Assembly (NCBI RefSeq): GCF_030694575.1
Contig: NZ_JAUYUS010000117.1
Location: forward strand, 1 to 64,000
DNA: 64,000 nucleotides
From: Parvibaculum sp.
Lineage (GTDB): Bacteria > Pseudomonadota > Alphaproteobacteria > Parvibaculales > Parvibaculaceae
Direction: 5' to 3'
The notes under the pieces: generated by a model
What the model saw: only the letters and a program-made list of their open reading frames with translations
Told to the model about the DNA's origin: nothing
Database searches by the model: none
Program-made: the position numbers and the translations under genes
Part shown: positions 1 to 8,370 of the stretch, one piece after another
Layout of the letters: every line of letters starts with the position of its first letter
Position numbering within the stretch: position 1 is the stretch's first letter

Positions 1-61
1 GGGTATTCTGGCCCGGAGATTCGGCGCTTTCGCGCTTTCGACAATGTACAGGCCATAGCCG

Positions 62-664
62 ATGCAGCCCGACCAGGAAGAAGAACGCCGCCGGTATCCC
101 CGCGTTGCCGTCGAAGCCAAGGGGCGATTTCTCGCACCCGACGGGTCCGAGCACGAATGCTCGCTCCGCGACATATCGATCGGCGGCATCGCCGTCACCT
201 CGCCGGTACCCCTCTCCGTGGGCGCTTTGATCATCGTCTATCTGGACGATTTCGGTCGCTTCGAGGGCAAGATCGCACGGCTTTTCGACGGTGGCTTCGC
301 CATCGAGACCGCCATCAGCGGTCCGCGCCGTGAACGCCTGCAGCAGCGATTGGAGGCTTTGGCTCGCGGCGAAAAGATCGACGTGTCGGCCCGCCGCGCC
401 TTCGCTCGCTATGTTCCGGGCGAGGCGGGACTGGAGGAAAGCTCCGTTCTGACCATGACGGACGGCTCGTCCATCCCCTGCCGCATCATCGACATGTCGC
501 TGGGCGGTGCACAGGTCGCAATCGAACCGCGCCCCATGATCGGGACCCACGTCTCCATCGGCCGCATGGAGGGCCGCGTCGTCCGCCATACGGAAGAAGG
601 CGTCGGCATCCAGTTCACCAACGTGCCCGAGCATTCCAACGCCTTTTCTCGTCCTTTCGGCTAG
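62..664 (+). CDS. Protein with two PilZ domains
   Basis: A 200-residue soluble protein made of two PilZ-type beta-barrel domains. The first has the RxxxR arginines (R10, R14) and the DISIGG motif at 37-42. The second has R112/R116 and DMSLGG at 144-149. In this family these two motifs clamp cyclic di-GMP, so a c-di-GMP receptor is the expected role; the target is unknown. An in-frame TAG lies two codons before the ATG, so the gene cannot start further upstream. The ribosome site is weak. A LapG-like protease gene about 1 kb downstream is another family often linked to c-di-GMP signalling. Confidence 0.85.
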   Translation: MQPDQEEERRRYPRVAVEAKGRFLAPDGSEHECSLRDISIGGIAVTSPVPLSVGALIIVYLDDFGRFEGKIARLFDGGFAIETAISGPRRERLQQRLEALARGEKIDVSARRAFARYVPGEAGLEESSVLTMTDGSSIPCRIIDMSLGGAQVAIEPRPMIGTHVSIGRMEGRVVRHTEEGVGIQFTNVPEHSNAFSRPFG

Positions 665-707
665 GCGCGCGTCGGTCTAGAGTGCCCCGCAACAAAAGGG
701 GGGCAGC

Positions 708-1415
708 TTGACCGGATCGATTCTCACCACCGTCATTGAAGACAATATCGCCATCCTGGCCATGGATGACGGCCGCGCTAATGCGCTCGGCCACGCCATG
801 ATCGGCGAGATGAACGCCGCGCTCGACCGCGCCGAAAGGGATGCGAAGGCAGTACTGATCGCCGGCCGCGAAAAGCGCTTCTGCGCCGGTTTCGACCTCG
901 AAGTAATGGCTTCGGGCCCGGAAAACGTGCGGAAACTGGTTTCGGCCGGCGCCGAACTTCTGCTCCGGCTGTATGAATACCCTCTCCCCGTCGTCATCGC
1001 CTGCACCGGTCACGCACTGGCGGCGGGCGGTTTGCTGCTGCTCGCAGCGGATAGCCGCATCGGCGCCGAGGGCGAATTCAAGATCGGCCTGCCGGAAGTC
1101 GCGATCGGCATGACCATGCCGATTTTCGGCCTTGAGCTTGCCCGCGACCGGCTCGCGAGCCACCGGCTGACGGAAGCCGTGACCCAGGCCCGCATCTACA
1201 ACCCCGTCGAAGCGGTCGCGGTCGGCTATTTCGACGAGACGGCTTCCGCAACCGCCCTGATGGCGACCGCAAAGGCCCGCGCCGCCACCCTTGCCGGCTT
1301 GTCGCAGCCCGCCTTCGCACACACGAAACGGAAGGAACGGGCCGCCACGATCCGGCATATCCGGGACACGCTGGCAAGCGATTCAAGCACATTCGACGGT
1401 GCGAAACCGGCCTGA
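708..1415 (+). CDS. Enoyl-CoA hydratase/isomerase (crotonase) family protein
   Basis: A 235-residue crotonase-fold protein starting at a TTG preceded by a purine-rich AAGGGGGGC site. The CoA-binding and oxyanion segments are recognisable. The first catalytic glutamate of true enoyl-CoA hydratases (E144 in rat ECH) is replaced by Leu in an AGGLLLL segment, while the second glutamate is kept in LPEV. The reaction is therefore uncertain: isomerase or another acyl-CoA chemistry is possible. It is short for the family (usually about 260 residues) and lacks the common C-terminal FKGK tail. It follows the PilZ gene by 43 bp and ends before a strong hairpin. Confidence 0.8.
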   Translation: MTGSILTTVIEDNIAILAMDDGRANALGHAMIGEMNAALDRAERDAKAVLIAGREKRFCAGFDLEVMASGPENVRKLVSAGAELLLRLYEYPLPVVIACTGHALAAGGLLLLAADSRIGAEGEFKIGLPEVAIGMTMPIFGLELARDRLASHRLTEAVTQARIYNPVEAVAVGYFDETASATALMATAKARAATLAGLSQPAFAHTKRKERAATIRHIRDTLASDSSTFDGAKPA

Positions 1416-1433
1416 CCGCATCCGAAAACCTCT

Positions 1434-1466
1434 CGCCGAAACTTTTTTCTGAAAAAAGTTTCGGCG
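1434..1466. terminator. Perfect 15-bp hairpin, probable bidirectional terminator
   Basis: Arms at 1434-1448 and 1452-1466 are perfectly complementary with a CTG loop. The inner part of the stem is a run of six T pairing with six A, so either strand presents a GC-rich base followed by a U tract. It lies 18 bp after the crotonase stop and would end that transcript. Similar hairpins are scattered in alphaproteobacterial genomes, so it may also be a dispersed palindrome. Confidence 0.6.
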
Positions 1467-1534
1467 GATGGAATGCATGAAACCGCGATCTCTCGTTACC
1501 CGCGAATTTCCCGTCCGCCATCGGCCCGGTCCGG

Positions 1535-1641
1535 TTCAAATGTTTGCCGGACAAGGGATTTTCATCTCCCGAAACTGCTTTGAATTTTATTCAAATCGGA
1601 ATTCGTTCAAATTTTAGGCAAAGCTGATTTGAGTTTGAATC
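1535..1641 (+). promoter_or_regulatory. AT-rich palindrome and TTCAAAT repeats upstream of the LapG-like gene
   Basis: A perfect inverted repeat TTTGAAT-TTT-ATTCAAA lies at 1579-1595. Further TTCAAAT copies are at 1535-1541 and 1606-1612, with ATTTGAG/TTTGAAT halves near 1627-1640. The repeated half-site and low GC suggest an operator cluster for the downstream lipoprotein gene. The regulator is unknown. Confidence 0.4.
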
Positions 1642-1725
1642 TTAGTTCCTTAAATTCCGAGTCCCGCATTTAAACGCCCGCCAATGCCTCCCTGACATCT
1701 TGCTCCCACGAAGCGAATTCACTGG

Positions 1726-2544
1726 GTGGGCAAAATGTTTTGGTGCAAGCGTATCGTTGTATTGGCGGGGATCGCCGCGGGGCTGGCGGGATGCGAGACG
1801 CCCGACCGTGTGGGCAGTATCGGCAGCTCGTTTTTCGACAATTCGGCCGGCGTGCATCTGGTCGTAGCCGCGATGCCGGAAGGCCAGCAGGTGATGGCGC
1901 CTTACGGCTATATCGGCTTCTGCGTGCGTAACCCGGACGAATGCGGCGGCGGCACCGATGCGCCGAAGGACGCCGCGCTGACGCCGGAAAGCTGGGCGGA
2001 GCTGAACAAGGTCAACAACTACGTCAACAACACCGTACCGCAGGTTTCCGACTACGCACTCTACGACCGTGCCGAATGGTGGGCCTATCCGGGCGCCAAT
2101 GGCGGCGACTGCGAGGACTTCGCGCTGATGAAGCGCAAGCTGCTGATCGAGCGCGGCTGGGCGGCGGAAAACCTTCTGGTCGCCGTCGTGCGCGAATGGA
2201 ATGGCGAGGGGCATGCCGTCCTTGTCGTGAAGACCGACCGCGGCGAATTCGTGCTCGACAACAAGAATTGGGAAATCGTGGCGTGGTCCGACGCGCCTTA
2301 CCAGTGGATCAAACGGCAGTCGCGCGAACGGCCCTATATCTGGGTCAATCTCGATCGCCGCACATTCCGTGACGTGGCCCAGGCCGCACTGCCGCCTGTC
2401 GGCGAGCCGGCGCCCTTCCTTGCCGCGATCCAGAAGAAAACGCCCCAGCCTGCACTCGATATGCGCCCGGGCGTCAATGAAGGCCAGACAGCGAGCCGCG
2501 ATATCTCCAAGGAGGAACCCACTGCCGCGCTCGCCCTGAACTGA
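1726..2544 (+). CDS. LapG-like transglutaminase-fold cysteine proteinase, lipoprotein
   Basis: A 272-residue member of the bacterial transglutaminase-like cysteine proteinase family (PF06035, which includes LapG). The papain-like triad is visible: C129 in GGDCEDF, H163 in GHAVLVV and D178 in LDNKNW. The N-terminus is a lipoprotein signal with lipobox LAGC (C23), so it is probably membrane-anchored in the periplasm. LapG enzymes cleave surface adhesins under c-di-GMP control, but no LapD or adhesin gene is visible here. The start is GTG at 1726; ATG at 1735 is also possible. The C-terminal 60 residues are Pro/Glu-rich and probably disordered. A terminator follows. Confidence 0.8.
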   Translation: MGKMFWCKRIVVLAGIAAGLAGCETPDRVGSIGSSFFDNSAGVHLVVAAMPEGQQVMAPYGYIGFCVRNPDECGGGTDAPKDAALTPESWAELNKVNNYVNNTVPQVSDYALYDRAEWWAYPGANGGDCEDFALMKRKLLIERGWAAENLLVAVVREWNGEGHAVLVVKTDRGEFVLDNKNWEIVAWSDAPYQWIKRQSRERPYIWVNLDRRTFRDVAQAALPPVGEPAPFLAAIQKKTPQPALDMRPGVNEGQTASRDISKEEPTAALALN

Positions 2545-2594
2545 CCTGCCGACCGGGCACCACCGCCCCCCGTTGGGTCCCGGTCCTGTCGAGG

Positions 2595-2636
2595 CCGGCT
2601 CTGCTGCTCCCCCCGCAGCAGGGCCGGTTCTTTTTT
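2595..2636 (+). terminator. Intrinsic terminator after the LapG-like gene
   Basis: A 13-bp GC-rich stem (2595-2607 with 2615-2627, one G-U pair), a C-rich 7-nt loop, then TTCTTTTTT. It sits about 50 bp past the lipoprotein stop and just before the convergent crotonase stop. Confidence 0.85.
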
Positions 2637-2652
2637 CGGGCGCAGATGCCTC

Positions 2653-3426
2653 CTACTTGCCCTTCCAGACAGGCTTCCGCTTTTCGGCAAAGGCACGCGG
2701 GCCTTCGATCAGGTCCTCGCTCTTGAAGAGCGCCGCGACCGCGGGATACTTGCCCGTGATGGCCTTTTCGAGATCGGCTTCGTCGAGCCCGCCATAGACG
2801 GCTTCCTTCGACGCGCGGATCGACATGGGCGAACATTCCATGATGAGCCCTGCCCAGCGCTTGGCAGCGGTGAGGAGTTCCGCAGCGGGAACGACCTCGT
2901 TGACGAAGCCGAGTTCCTTGCCCTCCTTCGCCGGAACCTGCCTTCCGGTAAGGATCATGCCCATAGCCTGCTTCACGCCGATCTGGCGCGGCAACCGGTG
3001 AAGCCCGCCGGCCAGCGCGGCAAGACCGACCTTCGGTTCCGGCAGCGCAAAGACAGCATTTTCCGATGCAATGATCAGGTCGCAGGCGAGCGCGATCTCG
3101 AAACCGCCGCCCATTGCCACGCCGTTCACGGCGGCAATCACCGGCTTGTTGAGGTCGTAACGCGAGGTAAGGCCCGCGAAGCCCGACTTCGGCACTTCCA
3201 GCTTGTTGCCTTCGGCCTGCCAGCGCAGGTCGTTGCCGGCGCTGAATGCGCGCTCCCCCGCCCCGGTAATGATCGCGACCCAAAGCTCGGGATCGGCCGC
3301 GAAATCGTCGAAAATCTTCTCGAGCTCGAAATTCGCAGGCGGATGCAGCGCGTTCATGCGCTCGGGGCGGTTGATGGTGACGACGAGCAGGTGCCCGTCG
3401 CGCTCGGCCTTGCAGAATTCGGTCAT
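2653..3426 (-). CDS. Enoyl-CoA hydratase (crotonase), both catalytic glutamates present
   Basis: A 257-residue crotonase expected to hydrate a trans-2-enoyl-CoA in beta-oxidation or a related acyl-CoA pathway. Both catalytic glutamates are present: one in MGGGFEIALACD and one in ALPEPKVGL. The oxyanion-hole segment FSAGND and the C-terminal KRKPVWKGK tail are typical. It resembles the carnitinyl/crotonobetainyl-CoA hydratase subgroup, but no cai genes are nearby, so substrate is open. Among the five crotonases in the window it is the only one with both glutamates and hence the best candidate for a true hydratase. Confidence 0.85.
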   Translation of the reverse strand: MTEFCKAERDGHLLVVTINRPERMNALHPPANFELEKIFDDFAADPELWVAIITGAGERAFSAGNDLRWQAEGNKLEVPKSGFAGLTSRYDLNKPVIAAVNGVAMGGGFEIALACDLIIASENAVFALPEPKVGLAALAGGLHRLPRQIGVKQAMGMILTGRQVPAKEGKELGFVNEVVPAAELLTAAKRWAGLIMECSPMSIRASKEAVYGGLDEADLEKAITGKYPAVAALFKSEDLIEGPRAFAEKRKPVWKGK

Positions 3427-3617
3427 CGGCGTTTCCCGTTAACAAACTATTGATTTCGGCGCCTTGTCGCGCATTGGCGGGGACTTTGCCCCGTCGCCAG
3501 CGAGGCGGCAAGCACCCTCGTGTTGACGTTGCGGTAACCAAAACCCTCTAAAAACGGAAACACGGAGCCAGTTCAAGCCCCGCGCACGCGGTGCCGAAAC
3601 CCCACGAACGAAAGACG

Positions 3618-4430
3618 ATGGCGCAGACCGACATGGCGCAAACAAACGAAATATCGGCCGAGCCTGCCCCGGATGCCGTCCCGGCCCATCGCTGGGTGCT
3701 GAAATATGGCGACCGCGTCTACGGCCCCTATAGCTTCGAAACCATGAAGGCCTATGTCGCTGAAGGCCGCGTGGCCGAGCACAGCCTGCTCGCGCCCGAA
3801 GGCACGCCCGCAGGCGCCGGCATGTGGCGATATGCAGTCGACCTGCCCATCTTTGCCGCGCTCTTGCGCGACCTCTCGGCCGTGGAACCGGAAGCGGACG
3901 CGAGCGTTGAACGGACAGCGCCGCAGCCCCAGACCCCCGCGGAAGCGGCGCCCGATACGGCCGTCAGGGCGGAAGACACAGAACTGGCGGAACGCGACGT
4001 GGCCGATCCCGATGCTGCGGCGGATGAACCCGGGCAACAGGATCGGCCCTTCGCGGAACCGGCGTCCCAGCCTCTCGCACAACAGCCCGCCGACGAGCGC
4101 CGCGTGTACGGCCCCGGCAAAGGCCAGGTGGACCGGCGCCGGCAACCCGACACCGCCAATTTTCTCATCGTGATGGATATCAAGGCCCGCTTCGCCGGCC
4201 CGCTCGAACAGGCGATCATGTCGCTTGGACCGGCCTACAAGCTCGCCGCGAATGTCTGGTGCGTGAACGCTGATGCGACGGCGGCCGGCCTGCTGAACGA
4301 TCTGAGCCCTTATATCGGCCGCTCCGACAGCATGTTCATCGCCGACACCACACGCGACCGCACCGCCTGGAGCTCGATGGGACCGGAAGTCGATGCCAAG
4401 ATTCGCCGCGTCTGGCGCCGGACATATTGA
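3618..4430 (+). CDS. GYF_2-type (DUF4339) domain protein
   Basis: A 270-residue protein from the ATG at 3618 (GAAAG upstream); an in-frame GTG at 3591 would add nine residues. An N-terminal segment of about 50 residues (WVLKYGDRVYGPYSFETMKAY) matches the bacterial GYF_2/DUF4339 fold, which binds peptides or partners. A long acidic Pro/Ala/Glu-rich linker follows, then a C-terminal alpha/beta domain of about 90 residues (from NFLIVMDIKARF) that I do not recognise. There is no signal peptide. A perfect terminator lies about 80 bp downstream. Confidence 0.65.
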   Translation: MAQTDMAQTNEISAEPAPDAVPAHRWVLKYGDRVYGPYSFETMKAYVAEGRVAEHSLLAPEGTPAGAGMWRYAVDLPIFAALLRDLSAVEPEADASVERTAPQPQTPAEAAPDTAVRAEDTELAERDVADPDAAADEPGQQDRPFAEPASQPLAQQPADERRVYGPGKGQVDRRRQPDTANFLIVMDIKARFAGPLEQAIMSLGPAYKLAANVWCVNADATAAGLLNDLSPYIGRSDSMFIADTTRDRTAWSSMGPEVDAKIRRVWRRTY

Positions 4431-4508
4431 GTTAAACCGCGGGCATCGGCCTTCCCGAGGTGGCCACACTCGCGCTGCGCTGCTAAAGTCATTTGCCGAT
4501 GATTTGGG

Positions 4509-4540
4509 GGCCTTCAGGTGAAACACCTGAAGGCCTTTTT
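4509..4540 (+). terminator. Intrinsic terminator
   Basis: A perfect 12-bp stem (4509-4520 with 4524-4535), AAA loop and a TTTTT tail. It ends the GYF-domain gene and insulates the FKBP gene that starts at 4633. Confidence 0.9.
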
Positions 4541-4632
4541 CGTTAAATCCATCTCTGATCGGTCCGCCGGTTCATCGAATGGCGCGAGGTTTCCCGTTAT
4601 GGGCGGAGCCGCTGCGCGGAAAGGCAAAGCAA

Positions 4633-5058
4633 ATGGCAGTACAGAATGGCGACAAGGTCCGGGTGCATTACACCGGCAAGCTGAAAGACGGCACGGTTTT
4701 CGATTCGAGCCGCGACGGCGAACCCATTGAATTCGCGGTCGGCGGCCAGATGGTGATCGCGGGTTTTGAAAACGCGGTCGTCGGCATGGAACCGGGCGAC
4801 ACCAAGAGTGTCACCATTGCTTCGCAGGATGCCTATGGCGAACACGACCCGCGTCTCGTGCAGGACATTCCCCGCACCGAGCTTCCGCCCGAACTCGAAC
4901 CGCAGCCCGGCATGCGGCTGACGGCGAGCGGCGGCGACGGGCGCGAGATCGCGCTGGTCGTGACGGAAGTAAATGACAATGTGGTGCGCCTCGATGCCAA
5001 CCATCCGCTGGCGGGCGAAGACCTGACCTTCGAAATCCAGCTCGTCGCCGTCGCCTGA
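4633..5058 (+). CDS. FKBP-type peptidyl-prolyl cis-trans isomerase, SlyD-like
   Basis: A 141-residue FKBP-type isomerase that would catalyse cis-trans isomerisation of proline bonds and assist folding. The FKBP core (VRVHYTGKLKDGTVFDSS) is at the N-terminus. An inserted flap (roughly residues 65-120, from DAYGEHDPRLVQ) and the closing NHPLAGEDLTFEI are typical of the SlyD/FkpB class. No histidine-rich nickel tail is present and no signal peptide, so it is cytosolic. The ATG at 4633 follows GGAAAGG; the upstream in-frame ATG at 4579 would add an atypical leader. Confidence 0.9.
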   Translation: MAVQNGDKVRVHYTGKLKDGTVFDSSRDGEPIEFAVGGQMVIAGFENAVVGMEPGDTKSVTIASQDAYGEHDPRLVQDIPRTELPPELEPQPGMRLTASGGDGREIALVVTEVNDNVVRLDANHPLAGEDLTFEIQLVAVA

Positions 5059-5068
5059 CCGGAGACGG

Positions 5069-6247
5069 CTAACGCGGCCTGGCGAGCGGCAGGCGATATT
5101 TCGATGTCGCCGCCGCAACCGCCCGTTCGGCTCCCGTGTCCGGCTCGAAGTCGGAGACGCCGCCAACTTCTTCCCCTCCCGGTCTGCCGCCGGGTCTCGC
5201 CAGCGGCAACGGCGCAGCGGCCCCGCGCAGCATGACCGGTCCTGTCTCTCCCTGCGGCTCGTCGGGCGGCGTCGCGGCGGGCTCAGCCATTTCCACAGGC
5301 TCTTCGGCAGGTCCATCTAGCAACGCCGCGCGTTGGTCCGCCGGAACGAGATCGGTCATGATTGCCTCCCCTCGCCGCCAGCGCAGGATGAGCGGCGCAC
5401 CGAGCGCGCTCACATCGGCGCACCGCGCCGGTGCAGTTTCGCGGCGATCGCAGAGTACGGTTGCGCGCACGAGTTCAAGCTGGAACTGCGAGCGGCGCAG
5501 GAACTCGGGGAAGAGTCCCCCTTTTTGCGCGGCCTGCACCAGCGGCAGATAGGCTGCGCAATCCGTTTGCTGTCGCTCCTGCATTTCCGCCAGCATCTCC
5601 GCCTCGGGCGATCCTTCCGCTGGTGCCGCCTCGCAGATGCGCCACATCAGCTCCGCCGTCGCATGATCGTAGAGAAGGATAAGGCCGCGGTTACGGTCAT
5701 CGAGCGCCGCATAGAGCCGCGCCGTATCGCTTGGCGCCCAGCCGCGAAACCCGTCCAGGAACACGAGAATGTCCACACGCCCCGAAGGTGCCGGGCGATA
5801 GCGCCGCTCTTCTTCGGTCGTCACGGTCGGGCGGACGCCGCGCTTCAGGAAGGAATATTCGCGCGCCGCGCCGAGATCGGGCGTGCCGTCCGGCTTCGAC
5901 GGAATGAAGAGAAACTGCAGCCCGAGCGGACGCTCCTCGATATGGAAGAAAGCACCGTCGCTGTCGGCGCCGACCGCGCGAAGGACGCCCTGAGCGCTGC
6001 CTTCGTCCAGGTCCGCACGCTCGCCGTTCAGCGTGTACCCGGCATCGCTCGGCGACGCGAGACGCCCGACGACGCGGCGTTCCGACTGCGTCAGCGTGAG
6101 CGTCATGCCCGCCGCCTCGCCGATCCCGTCGAACCCGCCGCCAAGCTGCGCGGCGCGCGCGGGAGACGCGAGCACGATGAGCGCGAACAGAACCGCCGCG
6201 CATCTTGCCCCGCTCGCCGTCCACCCGGCGGACTGCCCCCGCATCAT
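5069..6247 (-). CDS. Secreted protein of unknown function
   Basis: A 392-residue protein that I do not recognise. From the ATG at 6247 it begins with a Sec-type signal peptide (AAVLFALIVLASPARA, cleavage near residue 33), so it is probably periplasmic. The middle is a mixed alpha/beta region containing VDILVFLDGFRGW and scattered cysteines. The last 100 residues are rich in Pro, Glu and Ala and look disordered. A longer frame to 6367 exists but would overlap the upstream crotonase gene and spoil the signal peptide. It lies 82 bp behind that crotonase and may be co-transcribed. Confidence 0.6.
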   Translation of the reverse strand: MMRGQSAGWTASGARCAAVLFALIVLASPARAAQLGGGFDGIGEAAGMTLTLTQSERRVVGRLASPSDAGYTLNGERADLDEGSAQGVLRAVGADSDGAFFHIEERPLGLQFLFIPSKPDGTPDLGAAREYSFLKRGVRPTVTTEEERRYRPAPSGRVDILVFLDGFRGWAPSDTARLYAALDDRNRGLILLYDHATAELMWRICEAAPAEGSPEAEMLAEMQERQQTDCAAYLPLVQAAQKGGLFPEFLRRSQFQLELVRATVLCDRRETAPARCADVSALGAPLILRWRRGEAIMTDLVPADQRAALLDGPAEEPVEMAEPAATPPDEPQGETGPVMLRGAAAPLPLARPGGRPGGEEVGGVSDFEPDTGAERAVAAATSKYRLPLARPR

Positions 6248-6329
6248 TCTCGATTGCCCACTCAAGTCTTGTCCGTCGTGGCGGCCGGGCCACGACGGCT
6301 GATGTAACCGGTCGAAGATCGAGAGGCTT

Positions 6330-7154
6330 TTACCTCCCCTTGAACTTCGGTTCCCGCTTTTCGACAAACGACATCATTCCCTCTTTCACGTCTTCCGTCC
6401 GCATCAGGGGAAGGAGCTGAAGATAGACGTGATGTACATGCTCCGGGAACGGTTCGTTCAGGCCCATGCGCATCATCCGCTTTGCCGCCCGAACCGCGAG
6501 CGGCGCATTGGCCGCAATCTCGGCTGCAAGCGCGCGAGCGCGAGGCATCAGGTCCGCGTCCTCGACGACTTCGGACGCAAGGCCCCAGGCGACGGTTTCA
6601 TCCGCCGACAATGTACGGCCCGTGAAAATCAGTTCGGCGGCCTTCGACCAGCCGATGAGGCGCGGCAGATACCATGTGCCGCCCGATTCCGGCACAAGCC
6701 CGCGCTTGCAGAAGGCGGCCGCAAGCTTCGCCGACTTCCCCATGATGCGGATGTCGCAGCCGAGCGCCGTGTCCATGCCATAGCCGGCGGCGCCGCCATT
6801 CACGGCGCAGATCGTCGGCGTCTCCATTTCCTGCAACACGGTGGGCGGCGTGTTCTTGAGATCGAGGCTCGTCGAGGTGACGCCGCCGCTCGAGCCGATC
6901 GAAAGGCCCGCCCCTTGCGTCTGCGCGCGAAGATCGAGACCGGCACAAAAGGCGCGCCCCGCACCGGTAAGGATCACGCAGCGCACTTCCGGGTCGGCAT
7001 CCGCTTCCTGGAGACGCTTCGTGAGCTGGTTCAGCATCGGACCCGAAATCGTGTTCATGCGATCGGGTGCATTGAGCGTGATGGTCGCGATGTGACCGTC
7101 GACCTTGTAGAGAACTTCCTGTACTTCCTGCGGCGCTGCCTGTGCCTGGCTCAT
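6330..7154 (-). CDS. Enoyl-CoA hydratase/isomerase family protein, PaaG-like
   Basis: A 274-residue crotonase. At the first catalytic position a GYGMD segment replaces GGGxE. At the second, the usual PE is absent and the segment reads AAAFCKRGLVPESGGTW. That layout, with an acidic residue in the GLVPxxGG turn, is typical of enoyl-CoA isomerases such as PaaG rather than hydratases. The C-terminal FVEKREPKFKGR tail is standard. Isomerase activity is inference. It probably leads a short minus-strand unit with the secreted protein downstream. Confidence 0.8.
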   Translation of the reverse strand: MSQAQAAPQEVQEVLYKVDGHIATITLNAPDRMNTISGPMLNQLTKRLQEADADPEVRCVILTGAGRAFCAGLDLRAQTQGAGLSIGSSGGVTSTSLDLKNTPPTVLQEMETPTICAVNGGAAGYGMDTALGCDIRIMGKSAKLAAAFCKRGLVPESGGTWYLPRLIGWSKAAELIFTGRTLSADETVAWGLASEVVEDADLMPRARALAAEIAANAPLAVRAAKRMMRMGLNEPFPEHVHHVYLQLLPLMRTEDVKEGMMSFVEKREPKFKGR

Positions 7155-7215
7155 AGCCCCTCCCGATGTTCTGATTTTGCCGGAATATGCCTTGTGCGTA
7201 GTCTAGCTGATAAAA

Positions 7216-7688
7216 TCAGCCGCAAGTAGCCTTGCCCGTCTCGCCGAACCAGGGATGGCGGACATAATCCCCCTCCGCGATTCCGAGACGCTGCGTCAGC
7301 CCGCCATTTACCTCCAGCACCCCGTTCACCGGCGCCCCCGATTGATGGATGGTGAGCGTTTCCGGCTCGGTATTTCGCTCGATCCGCGCGATCCGCCCAT
7401 CCGCCCCGATGAAGATCATGTCGAGCGGGATATAGGTGTTCTTCATCCAGAAGCTGGCCGTATCGCATTGCGCGTAGAAGAAGAGCATGCCGCGGTCGTC
7501 GTCCAGCTTCTCGCGAAACATCAGCCCTTGCCGTTGTTCTTCATCCGTGACGGCCAGTTCGACCGTGAAGACATGCACCGCGCCGCCCGCCGTCTCGATC
7601 GTGAGGTTGGCATCCGGATTGGGCGTTTCCGTGCATCCCGCGCAGGCGAGCAGAACGGCAAGGCAGGCGGCAAGAACAGACGCGCGCA

Positions 7689-7689
<1 letters not shown>
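7216..7689 (-). CDS. DUF192 family lipoprotein
   Basis: A 157-residue DUF192 protein. It has a lipoprotein signal (lipobox ACAGC near residue 19) followed by the family core: EQRQGLMFREKL, GMLFFY, FWMKNTYIPLDMIFI and a C-terminal NGGLTQRLGI. The biochemical role of DUF192 is not established; it is a compact beta-fold family often found near the cell envelope. Its ATG overlaps the stop of the gamma-carbonic anhydrase gene by one base (TGATG), indicating translational coupling. Confidence 0.85.
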
Positions 7690-8219
<530 letters not shown>

Positions 8220-8307
8220 GGATTTCTCTCCTCGATCGGTTGTTTTGAGGCGACTATGGCATGGGTGCGTTCTGGACACGAGACTTGCGAAAGACCGCAA
8301 AATAGGG

Positions 8308-8325
8308 CTGTCATCGGACCGTCAA
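8308..8325 (+). promoter_or_regulatory. Pho box upstream of phoX
   Basis: CTGTCAT-CGGA-CCGTCAA: two 7-nt units spaced by 4 nt, matching the PhoB consensus of CTGTCAT direct repeats with 11-nt period. It lies 46 bp before the phosphatase ATG, the expected place for a PhoB-activated promoter. Confidence 0.75.
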
Positions 8326-8370
8326 GGCGGACGCCTAACCTCCGGACGGGGCGAACAAGGGGCTGATTAC

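Larger units (their letters stand above)
1416..1725. other. Intergenic region with hairpin and AT-rich palindrome cluster
   Basis: About 310 bp without a gene. It holds a 15-bp perfect hairpin close to the crotonase stop and, further on, an AT-rich stretch (about 1560-1670) unlike the GC-rich surroundings. The AT-rich stretch carries several TTCAAAT/ATTTGAA copies and probably contains the promoter of the lipoprotein gene that follows. Confidence 0.6.

Noticed and set aside
5069-6367. Extending the secreted protein to a start at 6367
   Set aside because: It would overlap the upstream crotonase gene by 38 bp and place 40 hydrophilic residues before a good signal peptide.
7206-7220. GCTGAT-AAA-ATCAGC hairpin between the DUF192 gene and the crotonase as a terminator
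   Set aside because: The stem is only 6 bp and no T tract follows on the relevant strand.
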